This document shows positions 33,681 through 45,589 of a stretch of DNA of 64,000 bases, piece after piece. The stretch covers positions 9,238,001-9,302,000 of the forward strand of contig OX637295.1 of the NCBI GenBank assembly GCA_951799445.1. Reading direction: 5' to 3'. Below the pieces are notes generated by a model. It searched no databases, had not been told where the DNA came from, and saw only the letters and a list, made by a program, of their open reading frames with translations. Numbering within the stretch: the first letter of the stretch is position 1; the number at the start of each line of letters is the position of its first letter. A program made the position numbers and the translations under genes. The stretch is from Pseudisothecium myosuroides. Lineage: Eukaryota > Streptophyta > Bryopsida > Hypnales > Lembophyllaceae.

Positions 33681-35813
33681 TCCAAAAATCAATTCTATAC
33701 CTACCCTCTATGAAGGTCAGATTCTGATATAAATTAAGTATTTTTTGGGATGTCTATTTTTGAAAATATAACAAGTGAAATTTTTGGAAGATTACAAGTG
33801 AATTTCTGGAATATCCTAAAATATACCACCTACTAAATCCCTTTGCACCTGAAAAAGAAACTAATTCAGCACTTCACTGCTGAATAAAACCTTCACGTAC
33901 AATATGTGGAAGAAACGCATTTAGAACCAAACTTTGTTACTTCATAACTTTTGCATTAGGTACCGTAGCAATTAGTGGCAATTTGGGGGGTACCCACCTT
34001 ATGTGGAAATGGAAAGTGAGTAAGAAGGGGTTGGTGAGCAAGTCAATTGACTTGCTCATATGAGCATATGTACATGGGCCTAGAGAGCCAATGACAGAGG
34101 CCACCCAAATATACCTCTATAGTGTTGGTCCGAATCAGTTTTGCCCGGACGTTGTGCAGATTTTTTAGTTGAGGACGTACAGTACGTTGGCTTTTGAACC
34201 TTCCAAGAGCACATTAGCATTGGCGCCCCAACATCTGGCTCGTGGACAAAGTGCTGTTACATAAACTGACGCCAGTGAGTTCGTACTTCAGAACCTCAGA
34301 GGGGACAGTCGGCCAGGGGACAGTCCCTGGTGGCCTCGCATAACTTACAGATGGTTTGAAGTTCAAATGGCTCCCCCTACAACGCCGTTGAGAATCACGG
34401 AGGCCATGACGTTGGTAAGTTACATAGAGCCATGAACCACCTCACCCAAGTTGCATTAAGAACCTCTGAGGTATAGTAGAGTTGCAATACTTAATAAATA
34501 CTATGTGCGCGAATTTGATAACCACTCAAATACTAGAGATAGAAGGCTGGTAGTCTTCTAGATCTCGTACAACTTGCTACGTCGCTCACCAAACGTAACT
34601 AGATATCAAAGTATCATAATTAGACATCGAACACACCAAACTAATGATAAGAAAGGAATACGCATATCAGCCAGCAATCGATTGAACCTTCTCAACGCTA
34701 ATGGTTAGCCGTCATCCATATTATCACTGTTACATTGTCACACTTCACCTGAGATTGCTTAGTTGAACACATTAGAACTGAGCATGATGACTTCGTCACT
34801 ATACCTGAACACTAATAAATAATGTCTAGAGTTAGTCACACAATACTGCTGAAAAACTTCTCTGTGATACTATTCATGAACTTCTAATCCAGAGTCTACA
34901 ATAGTTGACGTCTAGCATTGATGACATTAGTAGCGTTGAAGACATTTTGTGCGAGTGTTCATGGTTGGCGTTACTAACACAAAATATCATTATAAAAGTA
35001 CTACACAGAATCCACTTGCGTGGTAACTGCATCCACGCACTGTAAGGATGAACTGTTCGGTACCAATCACTTACATATCTAACGCTCTCATAAACTCAAA
35101 AAACGGTCGACAACAGTGACAACATTGCCAAAGGGCGTAAGCGTTTCCAGGAAACGGGTTTGATCAAGTTCTCGACCAAAACGAAAAAAAAAATGCCATT
35201 TTCGACAGTCAACCTATTGAAAGAGAGCAAATCGAATTACAGCTATCCGTTTGTGGCTATCAAATTCAAGGACTAAACGTAGTATGCAGACATATGCTAA
35301 GCACAGCAGAACGCTCAAACATAAGACATAAAATATCTCAAATGCAAACCCCGATGCAAACATGGCTCTTGCCTCATTACAAATGAATAGTGCGGTACCA
35401 TCAGTACCATACAAACCAATTTAATATTATAAGTGCTAAAAAATGAAACATAAAAAAAATCATTCTAGGCCTCAATGCGAACATAAATCGAGGGTCCTTC
35501 ACAAAACTCTGTCGGAGGAGTGACATCTTCCCTCCGCTCACAAATACTTTATAACTCGCAGATGAAAAGATACTACGAGATAATAACAATTTGTAATGTC
35601 TCTAATGGAGGACACAATATGCGTCCAATTTGACCTAAACACTAACATGGAAGTCAGATAATTCACTAACCTCGTTCAATCCACCCTCGCCCGTCTGGGT
35701 TGCCTCACGGCTCCATAGCTGGGTCAGGTACTCTGGTTCCAATACAATATGATCCGTTCACGCACAAACACTCGATAGGTGATATAGTTAAAGCTCTGCG
35801 TCTAAACGTTTCA
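33681..35813. other. Intergenic and 3' flank of RanGAP, no gene seen
   Basis: Less AT-rich than the surrounding repeats but without a convincing ORF. 35200-35813 lies immediately downstream of the RanGAP stop and probably holds its 3'UTR. A donor-like GAGGTTAGTG on the minus strand near 35670 could mark a 3'UTR intron. Confidence 0.35.
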
Positions 35814-37115
35814 TCAAAGCGCTAAATCTTCAAAACGAGCTTTACCTATGCAACAAGGGCATTCTCTCTCCTCTTCATCATCATCTTCTTCTTCCTCCTC
35901 AACGTCGGACTCTCCCTCCCCTTCCCCTTCCTCGTCGTTCTCGTCCAAGGGACCCAGTACTTTGAGACCTGCTAAGCCCTTAGAAAGGGTCTCTTTTAAC
36001 GCTTCCAGTCCTCCTTCCGAAATAAAATTACAGTTCAAATTCAAGGATTTGAACGCTTTCTTCTTGGCAGCTGTTTGCGCAGCTGCTACGGCACCTATTC
36101 TACCCACCATGTTCTCACTAAGGTCCAGAACCTCCAGAGACTCGTGACCTTCCAACAATGCTTGGGAAACGGCCACTGCACCTTTGTCTTTTAACTCGTT
36201 CTCAGAAAGTACCAACCTCCTCAAAGACTTCAATGCCCGGATGCAAGACACCAAAGCAGGAGCAGCTTTCTCCGTGATTTCGTTACCACCAAGCTCTAAG
36301 ACTTCTACATTTGAACCAACCTCCGCAAGAGCCTCGAGCACAGCAGTAGCTCCTTCGTCCTCCAAGCTCAAATCACTCAAGTAGACTTCCCTTAGCTCAG
36401 GGTGCAACTTCAGAGTCTCAGCCAATGCAAGTCCGCCCTCCGGGCCATACATATTATCACGCAAGTCGAGTCTCTTGAGAGACTTCCCAGCTCGCAAGGC
36501 TTCCACAAGAGCAACGGCTCCTTCAGTCCCAACACGAGTGGAAGAGAATTGGAAGTCCTCAATCTTTGTGGCAGTTCTCACAAAACCAGACAGCGCTTGA
36601 GCTCCGCCATCCCCACTCATGTTGTTGTGGAAGTGAAGCACTCGTAGGTTTCCATTGCCAGGGACCAGCTCACAAATGGCTTGCGCTGCTTCCTCCGAAA
36701 TGCCATTATTCATGAAGTACAGATTCTCCAGCGAGTTTTGAGATTTGAGAAGAGAGGAAAACGCGCGAACGCCCTTTTCTCCTAACGCATTATCCGAGAG
36801 ATTCAAAGACCGCAGCTGACTCCCTTCTAAAGCGGCTGAGAATGTTGACATCACTTTCAGAGCCTCGGCCTCAGGTCGCCCTGCCACTATATCAGCGAGA
36901 TCGACGTCGACTAACCTAGACTTCATGGAGGAAAGAGCTCGAGCTGCCACATCGGCGGCGTCGGTACCGAAGCTCCAGTTGCCTAAACGAATTTTCGTGT
37001 ACGCATTCTCAGAATCAAGCAACGCCTTCAACAACTCCTCAGCTTTCTCTTTCGTAAGAAAACCTCTCGTTCCACCAGACACATCGAAGAGGCTCTCCAC
37101 TTCTACGCGCGTCAT
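35814..37115 (-). CDS. RanGAP: Ran GTPase-activating protein, LRR type, without WPP domain
   Basis: A single 433-residue exon. RanGAP stimulates GTP hydrolysis by Ran in the cytoplasm and sets the direction of nuclear transport. In plants it also marks the division plane. Residues about 1-55 match the segment that follows the WPP domain in plant RanGAPs (SLFDVSGGTRGFLTKEKAEE). Residues about 60-390 are leucine-rich repeats of the RanGAP type (LNLSDNALGEKGVRAFSSLL, LRVLHFHNNMSGDGG, RLDLRDNMYGPEGG, LVLSENELKDKGAVAVSQAL). Residues about 391-417 form the typical acidic tail. The N-terminal WPP domain that targets plant RanGAP to the nuclear envelope is absent. A CTCTGCAG acceptor-like site sits just before the ATG, so an upstream exon is possible, but I found no WPP sequence nearby. 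The Cys-rich end (CPCC) crosses a donor-like CATAGGTAAAG and may be spliced. Confidence 0.93.
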   Translation of the reverse strand: MTRVEVESLFDVSGGTRGFLTKEKAEELLKALLDSENAYTKIRLGNWSFGTDAADVAARALSSMKSRLVDVDLADIVAGRPEAEALKVMSTFSAALEGSQLRSLNLSDNALGEKGVRAFSSLLKSQNSLENLYFMNNGISEEAAQAICELVPGNGNLRVLHFHNNMSGDGGAQALSGFVRTATKIEDFQFSSTRVGTEGAVALVEALRAGKSLKRLDLRDNMYGPEGGLALAETLKLHPELREVYLSDLSLEDEGATAVLEALAEVGSNVEVLELGGNEITEKAAPALVSCIRALKSLRRLVLSENELKDKGAVAVSQALLEGHESLEVLDLSENMVGRIGAVAAAQTAAKKKAFKSLNLNCNFISEGGLEALKETLSKGLAGLKVLGPLDENDEEGEGEGESDVEEEEEDDDEEERECPCCIGKARFEDLAL

Positions 37116-37613
37116 TTTTTCTGCAGAGTTTTAACACAGATTGTCAATTCTCACACCTCCCATCCAGACTACAAGAAAAACACCACCCACTTCTGGTCAA
37201 TCCTAACCACCATATCTGCTATGATCTCAACAAGTTCAAGTTAATAAAGAGCCTCGGCAGCTCCACATCATAGAAGGAACTCATCTATTTACACATGTGA
37301 GACTTACAACACAACTCCTCGCGTGCACAACGAACCCTAAATTTATCATAATCCTCGAAACCCTAAAACCCCTAGAAACCCAACAAAACGGACTTTTAAA
37401 AAATTCATAATACCATGACACACCACAACCTGCTCGCAAGTACTTTCGATAGATCACAGAGAAACACAACCAGAGAAAGATCCCAATCACAAACCACATA
37501 ACCACCTGCACAAAAAGCAATCAAATGGGTTCAATCAAATCCGTTCAGCAGTTTCGAATCCGAAGAGCATCCTTCACCTGCTTGGGAAATTCATTAATCA
37601 AGAAAAGAATTTT

Positions 37614-37870
37614 CGGCACGGTCCTAGTATGGGGGGTCCCCGCGATCCAGACCCGGGGATCCTGATCGCACCCGCGCTATTCTGCAAGTCGGCAGTCTTC
37701 CTAAGTTTCTTGGAGAGCTTCTGCAGACTTCCGCAGGTTTCTTGGCATACAAAATGGAACCAATTCTCTCAATTCTCTGGTGGAGCAAGTCTCTCCCAAA
37801 GTCTCTCCCGTAATTTTGGGAAGGGTCCAGGATCTGGATCGCGGGGACCCCCCATACTAGGACCGTGCCG
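37614..37870. mobile_element. 257-bp GC-rich palindromic MITE upstream of RanGAP
   Basis: The ends are perfect inverse repeats of at least 36 bp. The left begins CGGCACGGTCCTAGTATGGG and the right ends with its complement. It lies in the 5' region or 5' intron of RanGAP. No target duplication is obvious and the family is not recognised. The near-perfect arms suggest recent activity. Confidence 0.85.
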
Positions 37871-39731
37871 GTCCTACTTGATCATCGTCTAAATCGATAG
37901 CACAAGAGACGAAGTATTTGGAGAAGTAAAATCTGTTTGAGACAGCGCCGTGAACTCAAATCTCCACTGTTTTCAGTACTGGAAAAACAGGGGAACACTC
38001 TGAAGATCCGACTTTTCTCACCTGTACGAATGATGTCGCCGCTGGAGCTCCGAGATGTAGCAATCCGCTCCGAGGGGCAGCAAACCCCCTGACTGAGAAA
38101 GAAATCGAAAATGGTACACAATCACAAAATTAGGGTTAAGCTTGTATGAGTCTCTGAGACTGTACTGGAGATCCGTGTTCTGTCCGACTTCCTATCGCAG
38201 ATCTTGTTCGGGGGTTTGATTTCTTCTCGAAAACATAGATTTCGGACTGGCCCTTGCACATCTAGGAATCAAACTTGGTGGATACATGTGAGGTATCATG
38301 TGCACAAGGTTGTTGTTCCGTTCATTTTTTGTTAAGTGCCAAAGTGGCAATAAAAAATGTTATTGTGGTGCTCCAAATTTTGACATTTGTTCACATGTTG
38401 GATAGAAAATATCACATTAGCACATATCACATGTCTATAATTCTATTTTCATCCACAATTTGGCAATTTCATCCAAGATTCTTTTTAATTTGAAGTATTC
38501 TGGAAAAAAAATTCACAATTTGTCATCATTATTTAGCCAGATTATTTTTTTCTAGGTGTAATCTAGTACTATTTCACACACATACACCAAAAAAGCCATG
38601 ATGTGCACCCGTAATCAAAATGTGACACCTACATTTGGACCCAAAATTGACACTAAAACCAAGACATTAATTACACAAAATAGAAAATGAGAATTCTTGA
38701 GAGTCTACGATAGTGTTGAATTTTTAGTACACTTAAAGATAGTAGCTTGGAAATTCATTACATTTTTCACACAATATCCAAATAATGCATGTGAAAGTGC
38801 ATTAGAACCCTCTTCCATTTCTCATTAAGAACTAATAACAAAAATTTACAATTAATAGTAGCTACACTTAGTTGCTATGAGTGATGATTATAGATGCACT
38901 CACCTAAAATTTTATTACCAAATTCATGTGTAAATGGATGCAAGTGTGTATACAGAGAAATAACTCCAACTTCCTTTCAAGATTGCTTTGGATTATGAGT
39001 TGGTGTTCATCCAATGAAATGTTTTCACTTTAGACGATACAAGCTCTTAGTATAAGACCATTGTGTGGGAGTTTGCCTAAATTAAATAAATAAATGCGGC
39101 TATGCAAGGAGGTTGTATCAACAAAACAAAATTGTCAATTCAAGTTCTACCTCAACGCTTACATTTCAAATGTATTTTTTATATTTAGTACTACATTTTA
39201 AAACATTTGTGTTTAAGTATCTGCGCTTGCTTTCTAAGGTGGATGGGATTGAGACACTCACTATTTATTGTTAGACTATTTATTGTTCCAACATTCACAA
39301 ATCTTTACTTTCATTATCATGAAATTTGGATCTGTAAGCAAGCATGAATTCATTCTTAGAACTGACATTTTTAATCTATTAGAAAATTAGAAACTTAATT
39401 TAGTTTACAAATTGCAAATGAATCATGTTACTAAATTTGACAGACATCATCTGAGCAGGATTGAAGTGCGGATTTCTTTCAGATTGTTGTTTTACTTGAG
39501 TCAGGTGTTGCTCAATGAAGTTTCTTGAAAGTGAAGAGCTACTTTCTTCTCAAACCAAAAAGCTAATTCATGATTTTATGTCATGAAGGAACCAAGTTTG
39601 CAAGCATGGAACTAAAGTTGCCCACTGATACGACAAATTTGAGCAAAATTTATCGTTATCAAAGTCCTGCCTTAAACGAAGTAATTTGAAGCATTGTAAT
39701 TAATTAGCAAGGGAGTTGAAGTCAGACCCTA
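37871..39731. other. RanGAP upstream region and intergenic AT-rich DNA
   Basis: 37871-38230 is more balanced in composition and may hold RanGAP 5'UTR and promoter sequence. A minus-strand ORF here shows no WPP motif. 38230-39731 is AT-rich with no gene or defined repeat. Confidence 0.4.
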
Positions 39732-39796
39732 CACTATAGGAAAACAACATCCGAATTGACTAACTCTGTCCAAATTGACATTGTTCTCTTGTAGTG
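39732..39796. mobile_element. 65-bp miniature CACTA-like element
   Basis: Begins CACTATAGGAAAACAACAT and ends with the inverse ATTGTTCTCTTGTAGTG. The two halves pair over almost the full length around a loop of about 8 nt. Flanks are CTA and TTA, so the duplication is imperfect. Confidence 0.7.
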
Positions 39797-39989
39797 TTAA
39801 GTGTCAAGTTGAAAATTTGTATGTTCACAGTTCAAATCAAACTTGTCAAAACTTTATCATCCAAGATCCAAATCTATTTATTCAAATTTTGAAACTAATT
39901 TCTTTTTTGTTTCTTGCAAAATTCCACAAAAAAACACAAGATCAAATAACTTATTACAACTGCAAGCTCTCCATGTCAATATTGACACT

Positions 39990-40439
39990 TCAGCAACGTT
40001 CAGCGCCATGAGCCTCAGGAGGAGTACCATCCTGCCTTTCGAATTTCCAACACATCACGATGAACCCCACCAAGAGTCTCCGAATCATGTGGGCAAGTAG
40101 AGCAAGCTCACAGCCAAAAGGGTTGCCACATGCAGAGGTGACCACCAGGACACTTGACGCCTCTCCATAAATGGCAACAACCTCCTCCGTCTCAGCAAAG
40201 TTGGCTTTCATATGCTTGACTTCATGCTTTAAGAAGCAATATGTTCCCACACTTAGCATAGGTAACCAATACAACTCACACGTGCAGCAGCAAGTCTTGT
40301 CTTACACAAGTTTGTAACCAAAGTTTCGGACAAGTGCAAATGACCAAGCAAAAGCAGCTGCACACATCATCAAGCCCTTCTCCTTGAGATGGGCTTCCAG
40401 CTCATTCAGTAACATAGTCAGGGGCTTCGGAATCTCCAT
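39990..40439 (-). CDS. Hypothetical two-exon small gene or gene fragment
   Basis: On the minus strand, an ATG at 40439 opens a 44-codon frame (MEIPKPLTMLLNELEAHLKE, then a hydrophobic LMMCAAAFAWSFALV), reaching a GT site at 40307. After about 80 bp an AAAG acceptor-like site leads into a 78-codon frame (39990-40226) with ETEEVVAIYGEASSVLVVTS and LLVGFIVMCWKF. Joined in phase these give 122 residues. The donor GTGTAAG is off-consensus (GTAAGA two bases later would shift the frame), so the model is weak. Composition is less AT-rich than the flanks. No family is recognised; it could be a pseudogene. Confidence 0.35.
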
Positions 40440-40975
40440 GCCGAAAATATTATGTTGCTCTTAGATACTTTGTTTTGCAAATTGATTACGGCTCCCTCGA
40501 CGATTCACACTCTTGTGCCAAGGTGACTCCTTCCATGTGCGCCATCGGAGGTGATCGCTTCGACTGCAGTCAATTAAGAGAACTTAGGAAGCGAAATTCA
40601 ATTTCACTGGACTTCGATTCCATTGAAAACAACAAAAATCTCACAAATTGAACAAGACTTAGTTAATTAAGGTACAGAATACTAAGGTTGTTAAGAGACC
40701 TGGTCCTGTCTATCATAATGACCTTTGTTACCAAAACCAACTCAAAGTACAGTTGGTTGGACTTACTAGCAAGTGGGATAAGCATAACCTCAAGGCAAAA
40801 TGGGTATGCTCTCTGATCTTTGAATGGGAAATGGCGTTGTGTACTGTCACTTAAAGTGGTCTACAGCCTCCCACTTGGAAATGGCAAGAGAAATCCTTAC
40901 TCTTGTACCCAAAGATCTCCCCAGAGCTATACATCTTCAAGTGAAAGACAATTCCTACACATGTACAATGCTTAA

Positions 40976-41895
40976 CCCCTAAAGGCCCAAGGCATTTTTT
41001 CTGCCAAAAAATCATCAAAACTGCCATTTCTATAGCAAGGAGTAAAAAAAAATGAAAAATGTTTTTTTTGCACATCTAACCGTAGGATCTTACACCTAAT
41101 TAGTATGAGAATGTGTGGAAAAAATTTCAGAATTTTTGACCGCTCAAATTGCAAGTGGAAAAAACAAGTATTTCAGCACATTGCGGGACTAGATTTTTTG
41201 ACTTTAAACATTTTTAACTTAAAATTTTTGCACTACAGAGTTTTGTGCTTCAAATCTTTATAGTGGAGAATTGAGTTGAGAGTCTAGGGAAAAAAAAAAT
41301 TATTCAAAAAAACTTAATTATCATTCCTAAAAAATTTATTAAGTAGAAGTAGGTACAAGATAGAAGGAAAATCTAAAACATTAATATATTTTAGATGGAA
41401 TTAAAATACACTAATCCCAATGGTGAGATTGTTCTAGCAAGTAAATTGAACCATGAGAATTTTATTTTTTTTAAATTGCAAAAATAGCATATAGAAATCA
41501 TTCCTACAAGTTATTTTTTTTCAAGAAGATGCTCTAATTGCCCGAAAAACAAGAATGTCCATAACTTTCTCATAACAAATCCAAATGAAATGAATCAAAG
41601 CTTTCCAGATAGACAAAAATATAATCTACAAGAAAAAAAATATTTTTAAAAAAAAAATCAAATTTTTGCCAAATTTTTCTTGCTGCCCGGACTGCCCAGT
41701 TACGAAAAAAAGTAACATATTTGGCCATAACTTTTGACTCCTATTTCCAAATGTACTGAAATTTAGTGCATATGAAAGATATTCCTCGCGCTCACCTTCT
41801 ATTAAAATTTCAGCTTAAAATATGAAAATCTCTAGTCACACAGACCTGCCCAAAATTTCTATACGGCCAAAAAACGCATGCCGGTCCTTTAGGGG
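40976..41895. mobile_element. piggyBac-like non-autonomous element PB1-b
   Basis: 920 bp between TTAA at 40972-40975 and 41896-41899. The left tip is CCCCTAAAGGCCCAAGGC. The right tip inverse is CCCCTAAAGGACCGGC. It is nearly identical to 60251-61180 across most of its length, including TAACCGTAGGATCTTACAC, CACATTGCGGGACTAGATTT and GATGCTCTAATTGCCC, so these two are the youngest pair seen. Confidence 0.9.
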
Positions 41896-41899
41896 TTAA

Positions 41900-42880
41900 A
41901 GTCACCTTACCTATACAGGAAGCAAACTTCTCTTTTCTCCCGCTCAGAAGAGTATTTTCGAGAGCAGTGCAATTTCCAAGCGTCTTCTGTACTGACACAT
42001 TCAAATGACACAAACCCCAGATTGATAAAATTACGTCAATTCCGCCTAAACATTTCTCTGAATCAGAAAAGAATGAAAGGCATGTAGATACAGAGATGGC
42101 TTTAGAGATAGTCTCTGATGATCCTAAGAACATCCACTTCTTAATTACAAAACCTAGCTAATTGCTTTCAAAATATCGACGTCAACTATCTGCATTGTTT
42201 TCTCAAATTGAAGCAATGCACCTGTGTCTCAATTAAGAAAAATCTCAGACGACTAACTTTAAGAGAAAAACAGTAAAATTCCACTTAAAATTCCAACTGT
42301 CCTCGGCACTCACACGTTTCAAACTTACACTTCTTGACAAGGATAAGTCAACACTGCCGAACATCTTTCTCAATCAGAATGCTATGAAAGGTATTGAGAT
42401 CAAGATAAGGCTTCAGATAGAGCCTCTCATGACCCTCAGAACATACACCCCCCTCTCATTTAGGTGTCTATTTGCTTACAATTACAAAACCAAACTACTT
42501 CCTTCAGATGTTTTAACACAGCAATTTCCACTGCTGTCTCAAATGGTCCAAAACTGTTGAGCTTTGCAGGAAAATCCAAATGTGAAAATCTCTTACGAAA
42601 ATTGCATCCATAGTCAACTTATGACTAGAAAAGAATGCAGTGTACAGTGCAGTCACTGAACATACAAGAGCAATACTTGGAGGAAACTCTCAGAGATAAT
42701 AATACAGCTCCCGTATTACAGAAGTTGAAGCTTCTCCACCATTGCGGATGCTTCTGCTTCAACCTAAAACATCGGTTCCATGGAGAAGAGGAATTCTACA
42801 ATCAAAGCTCCATCAGTGCTAGAGGAAAAATTAGGGCATTCTAGGGCAAATGACGGCTAAATTTGCAACGAATTTGTTAG
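41900..42880 (-). pseudogene. Tandemly duplicated coding-like segments, decayed
   Basis: Segments around 41940-42170 and 42300-42510 are diverged direct copies about 360 bp apart (CAATTCCGCCTAAACATTTCTCTGAATCAGA versus AACACTGCCGAACATCTTTCTCAATCAGA in shortened blocks; both end in CTAAGAACAT or CTCAGAACAT, then ATTACAAAACC). On the minus strand they translate to related Ser/Leu-rich stretches (for example SEKCLGGIDVILSIWGLCHL) with stops in the second copy. The pattern could be duplicated exons of a leucine-rich repeat protein. The function is unknown and decay is likely. Confidence 0.35.
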
Positions 42881-45328
42881 ATTGTGCAATTTCATGCGGG
42901 TAAGCAAACACATTTCACTCCGTGCACTCTCGAATTTCTGGAAATGAGAGAGGACGCCGGGGATTGGAAACGGGGGCCGTCTCTTCATGGCTCAATGGTT
43001 GTCACCTCTTCATCTCCCATGCTACTTGGAAAAAAATTATTTTTGGAATTTTTTGGAATTTATTTGGGAGCTTTCTATTTGGAATTTTTTTTTCCCAATC
43101 CTAAGCATAAATATTTGAAATTAATAGTACGGAGTATTCGTTTTAACCAATAATTTGAAGAAATGTTTTGATTCTACCATTCACTTATGATGGTGTAATT
43201 TAGGGTATGAAATTGACCACAATTGTAACATTGTTCATCACTAGCAACGATAGTACACAGCTTTTGAAGTTAATGGACAAACATGTTATTTTTCCTTAAC
43301 ATAGAGAAAATATTTAGTGAAGAAAACCACTTCCAATAGGTGTTAGGCATTCCTTTCATGCAGAGACTTTGGTGACATGCTCCTTGATTGTATAATGATG
43401 ATGTATTTTTTTTGTTTTATTTGTTTGTTGAATTTTCAAGTATTGTCACCTATGAAATTTTTTCATTTTTCATTTTATCAAAAAAAAACTTCTTGCTTTT
43501 TTTTTAAAAAAATTCTCTTTTTATCTTCAAAGCATTCTATGAAAACTATTTTTGAAGTTTAATTTATAAAATGAGAAGCAATTTGTAGTCACTATCTAAT
43601 AATCTAACAAATTAGTGTAAAACCAAAAAATTAATAAAAATTAATTGGAAGGCAAGGTTGGCCCTTTCTTGTTGTTGAATAGGTAATTTTTCATGTTATC
43701 TTAGAATGAACATTCGATCCTTATAATAAATAATTGAAACTTTTTTAAAATATTTACATCATTAATTCATTTAGAACATTCTTTCTTCTTTTCATTGATA
43801 CAGAAAACAATACTTTATGCAATTTTCTCTACAAGTAATAATTAAATGAAATGCACAATTCAAAACATTCACCATCCACCCTATAGAAAATTGAGCATTT
43901 CATTTAGGGATTAACACATTGCTATAATGAAATATTGGGTATAATACAAGGTGCCCTATCCATAACTCTTCATTTGAAATGCTTCAATATTTGTTTTATT
44001 TATTCTACTATATTATATTTAAAATATACATATTAATATACAAAAAACAAAATTGCACTACATTTTTGTAGACTAAAGGAATACATTGATTGTTTGCATT
44101 CCTTATCAATCCTAATTCATTATCACAACTACTAAACAAATTTTCCATTCCAAAAAATCAATATGTTTGAAAGGCTAGAACACACTGAAAACAACAACAT
44201 TGCATAGAAACCTCAATTTTCATATAAACAATCTACACAACCACCAAGCTAGAACAAAAAACTGCATAGAACAAAAAAAGAGGCAACTTCCCCAATCAAG
44301 AAACGATATCAATGTGGCCACAAATGCAACACAATGAAGACAGATGAAGGTATATGCACCTATATTATCTCAAATTGTAACTAAGCATAGTTATAATTAT
44401 TTGACAAGATTTAATTCAATTGAGCCGCATTCGCAAGTAAAAGGAGATGAAGAATAATTCTAGTCTTTAAAGATCGTTGTAAATGAAGCTTCTATTGGAA
44501 ATGGCTAAACTATCTAAATCTCATGGACTTAGATGGCAAATTCCATCTTTGATGCCTCCGTTAAGCCTATAAAGAACCGATATGTTCCTTATTCCAATAA
44601 ATTATTGAGGTTCCATGTGATGATAAGGTAATTTGACTCCCCACCATAGTTGGATGGACTATTGAAGTAAGCAACCACCAAAATCCAAGTTTTACACTCA
44701 TAACCACTTAATCAATGTGCGAAGGCTAAAGCTACTTGTTCTAGAGTGCAGTGCATGCCAAAAGGAGATTTTGAAGTGATCATATTATAGGTGTACCATA
44801 AATGGAAACTACATTTCTTTTATATGCTCGAGCTTTGCACATCTTCAAAATAAATATCTTCACTAGACAAGAATGTAGATGTGATGACTTCTGTTCAACG
44901 ATGATTTTGGAAGTTCTTAATTTACACATAGAAAGTATCGGATTACCATAAAAAAAAATTAGAAACTCAATTTTAAGACTTTTGCTAAGGTTGATTTTAG
45001 ACACTAAGGCAATAAATGCCTTCCTAAAAGGACATGTCAAAGTAACAAAGAAAATACTTTTATGTTTGCACACTAATAAGCTTACAATAAGCTGTAAGTT
45101 ACCGTACGTGAAGATATGATGCAACACCCAAGTGCTGAAATTGAATTTCCACATCAAATTCTCAGAGTTCCATGTCACCTCACACCATTCACAAGATAGC
45201 ATGTGACACTTTTTTACAAAAATGACTTAATTTTTTGCTGAATCTGACCTTCGCGTAAGGTTGGCACTTGAATGTAGGGATGAAAAAATCCTGAAGTGAT
45301 CCATGAATTCATCCTCTAAACAAGTAAC
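42881..45328. other. Intergenic AT-rich region, no gene supported
   Basis: Several ORFs of 60-140 codons occur (for example minus 44780-45202), but they are low-complexity or lack motifs. No transposon boundary was identified. Confidence 0.4.
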
Positions 45329-45500
45329 TCACCCTTTTGGACTCATGAAGTTTTCTTGCATTGCTGGAGATTCTCTGGAAACTGCTGTTCCTGTATCAAC
45401 AAATAGCATTGACAAAATCATGGGCTCCAAATACACTTCCTGAACTGCCGCTGCCGGTTGGCTGTCAAGTCTATTTCCATCGCACACTAAATTTGAAAAC
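45329..45500 (-). pseudogene. Isolated exon-like fragment
   Basis: On the minus strand an acceptor-like TTCAAATTTAG precedes an open segment (CDGNRLDSQPAAAVQEVYLE ... ENFMSPKG) that ends at a consensus donor, AAAAGGGTGAGTT. No neighbouring exon or family was recognised, so it is either a captured exon or chance. Confidence 0.25.
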
Positions 45501-45589
45501 AAAATTTGGCTTGCCTGCATTGCGTACATTACGTACCATTTCTACTGTAGGATTCGAGGATACCACTAACTAAAGGTCTGATAATTAAT

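Noticed and set aside
35848..36147. Plus-strand Ser-rich ORF
   Set aside because: It is the complement of the acidic tail and last LRRs of RanGAP; the minus frame is clearly conserved.
44780..45202. 140-codon minus-strand ORF
   Set aside because: No recognisable motif, AT-rich composition equal to the flanks, and no regulatory context.
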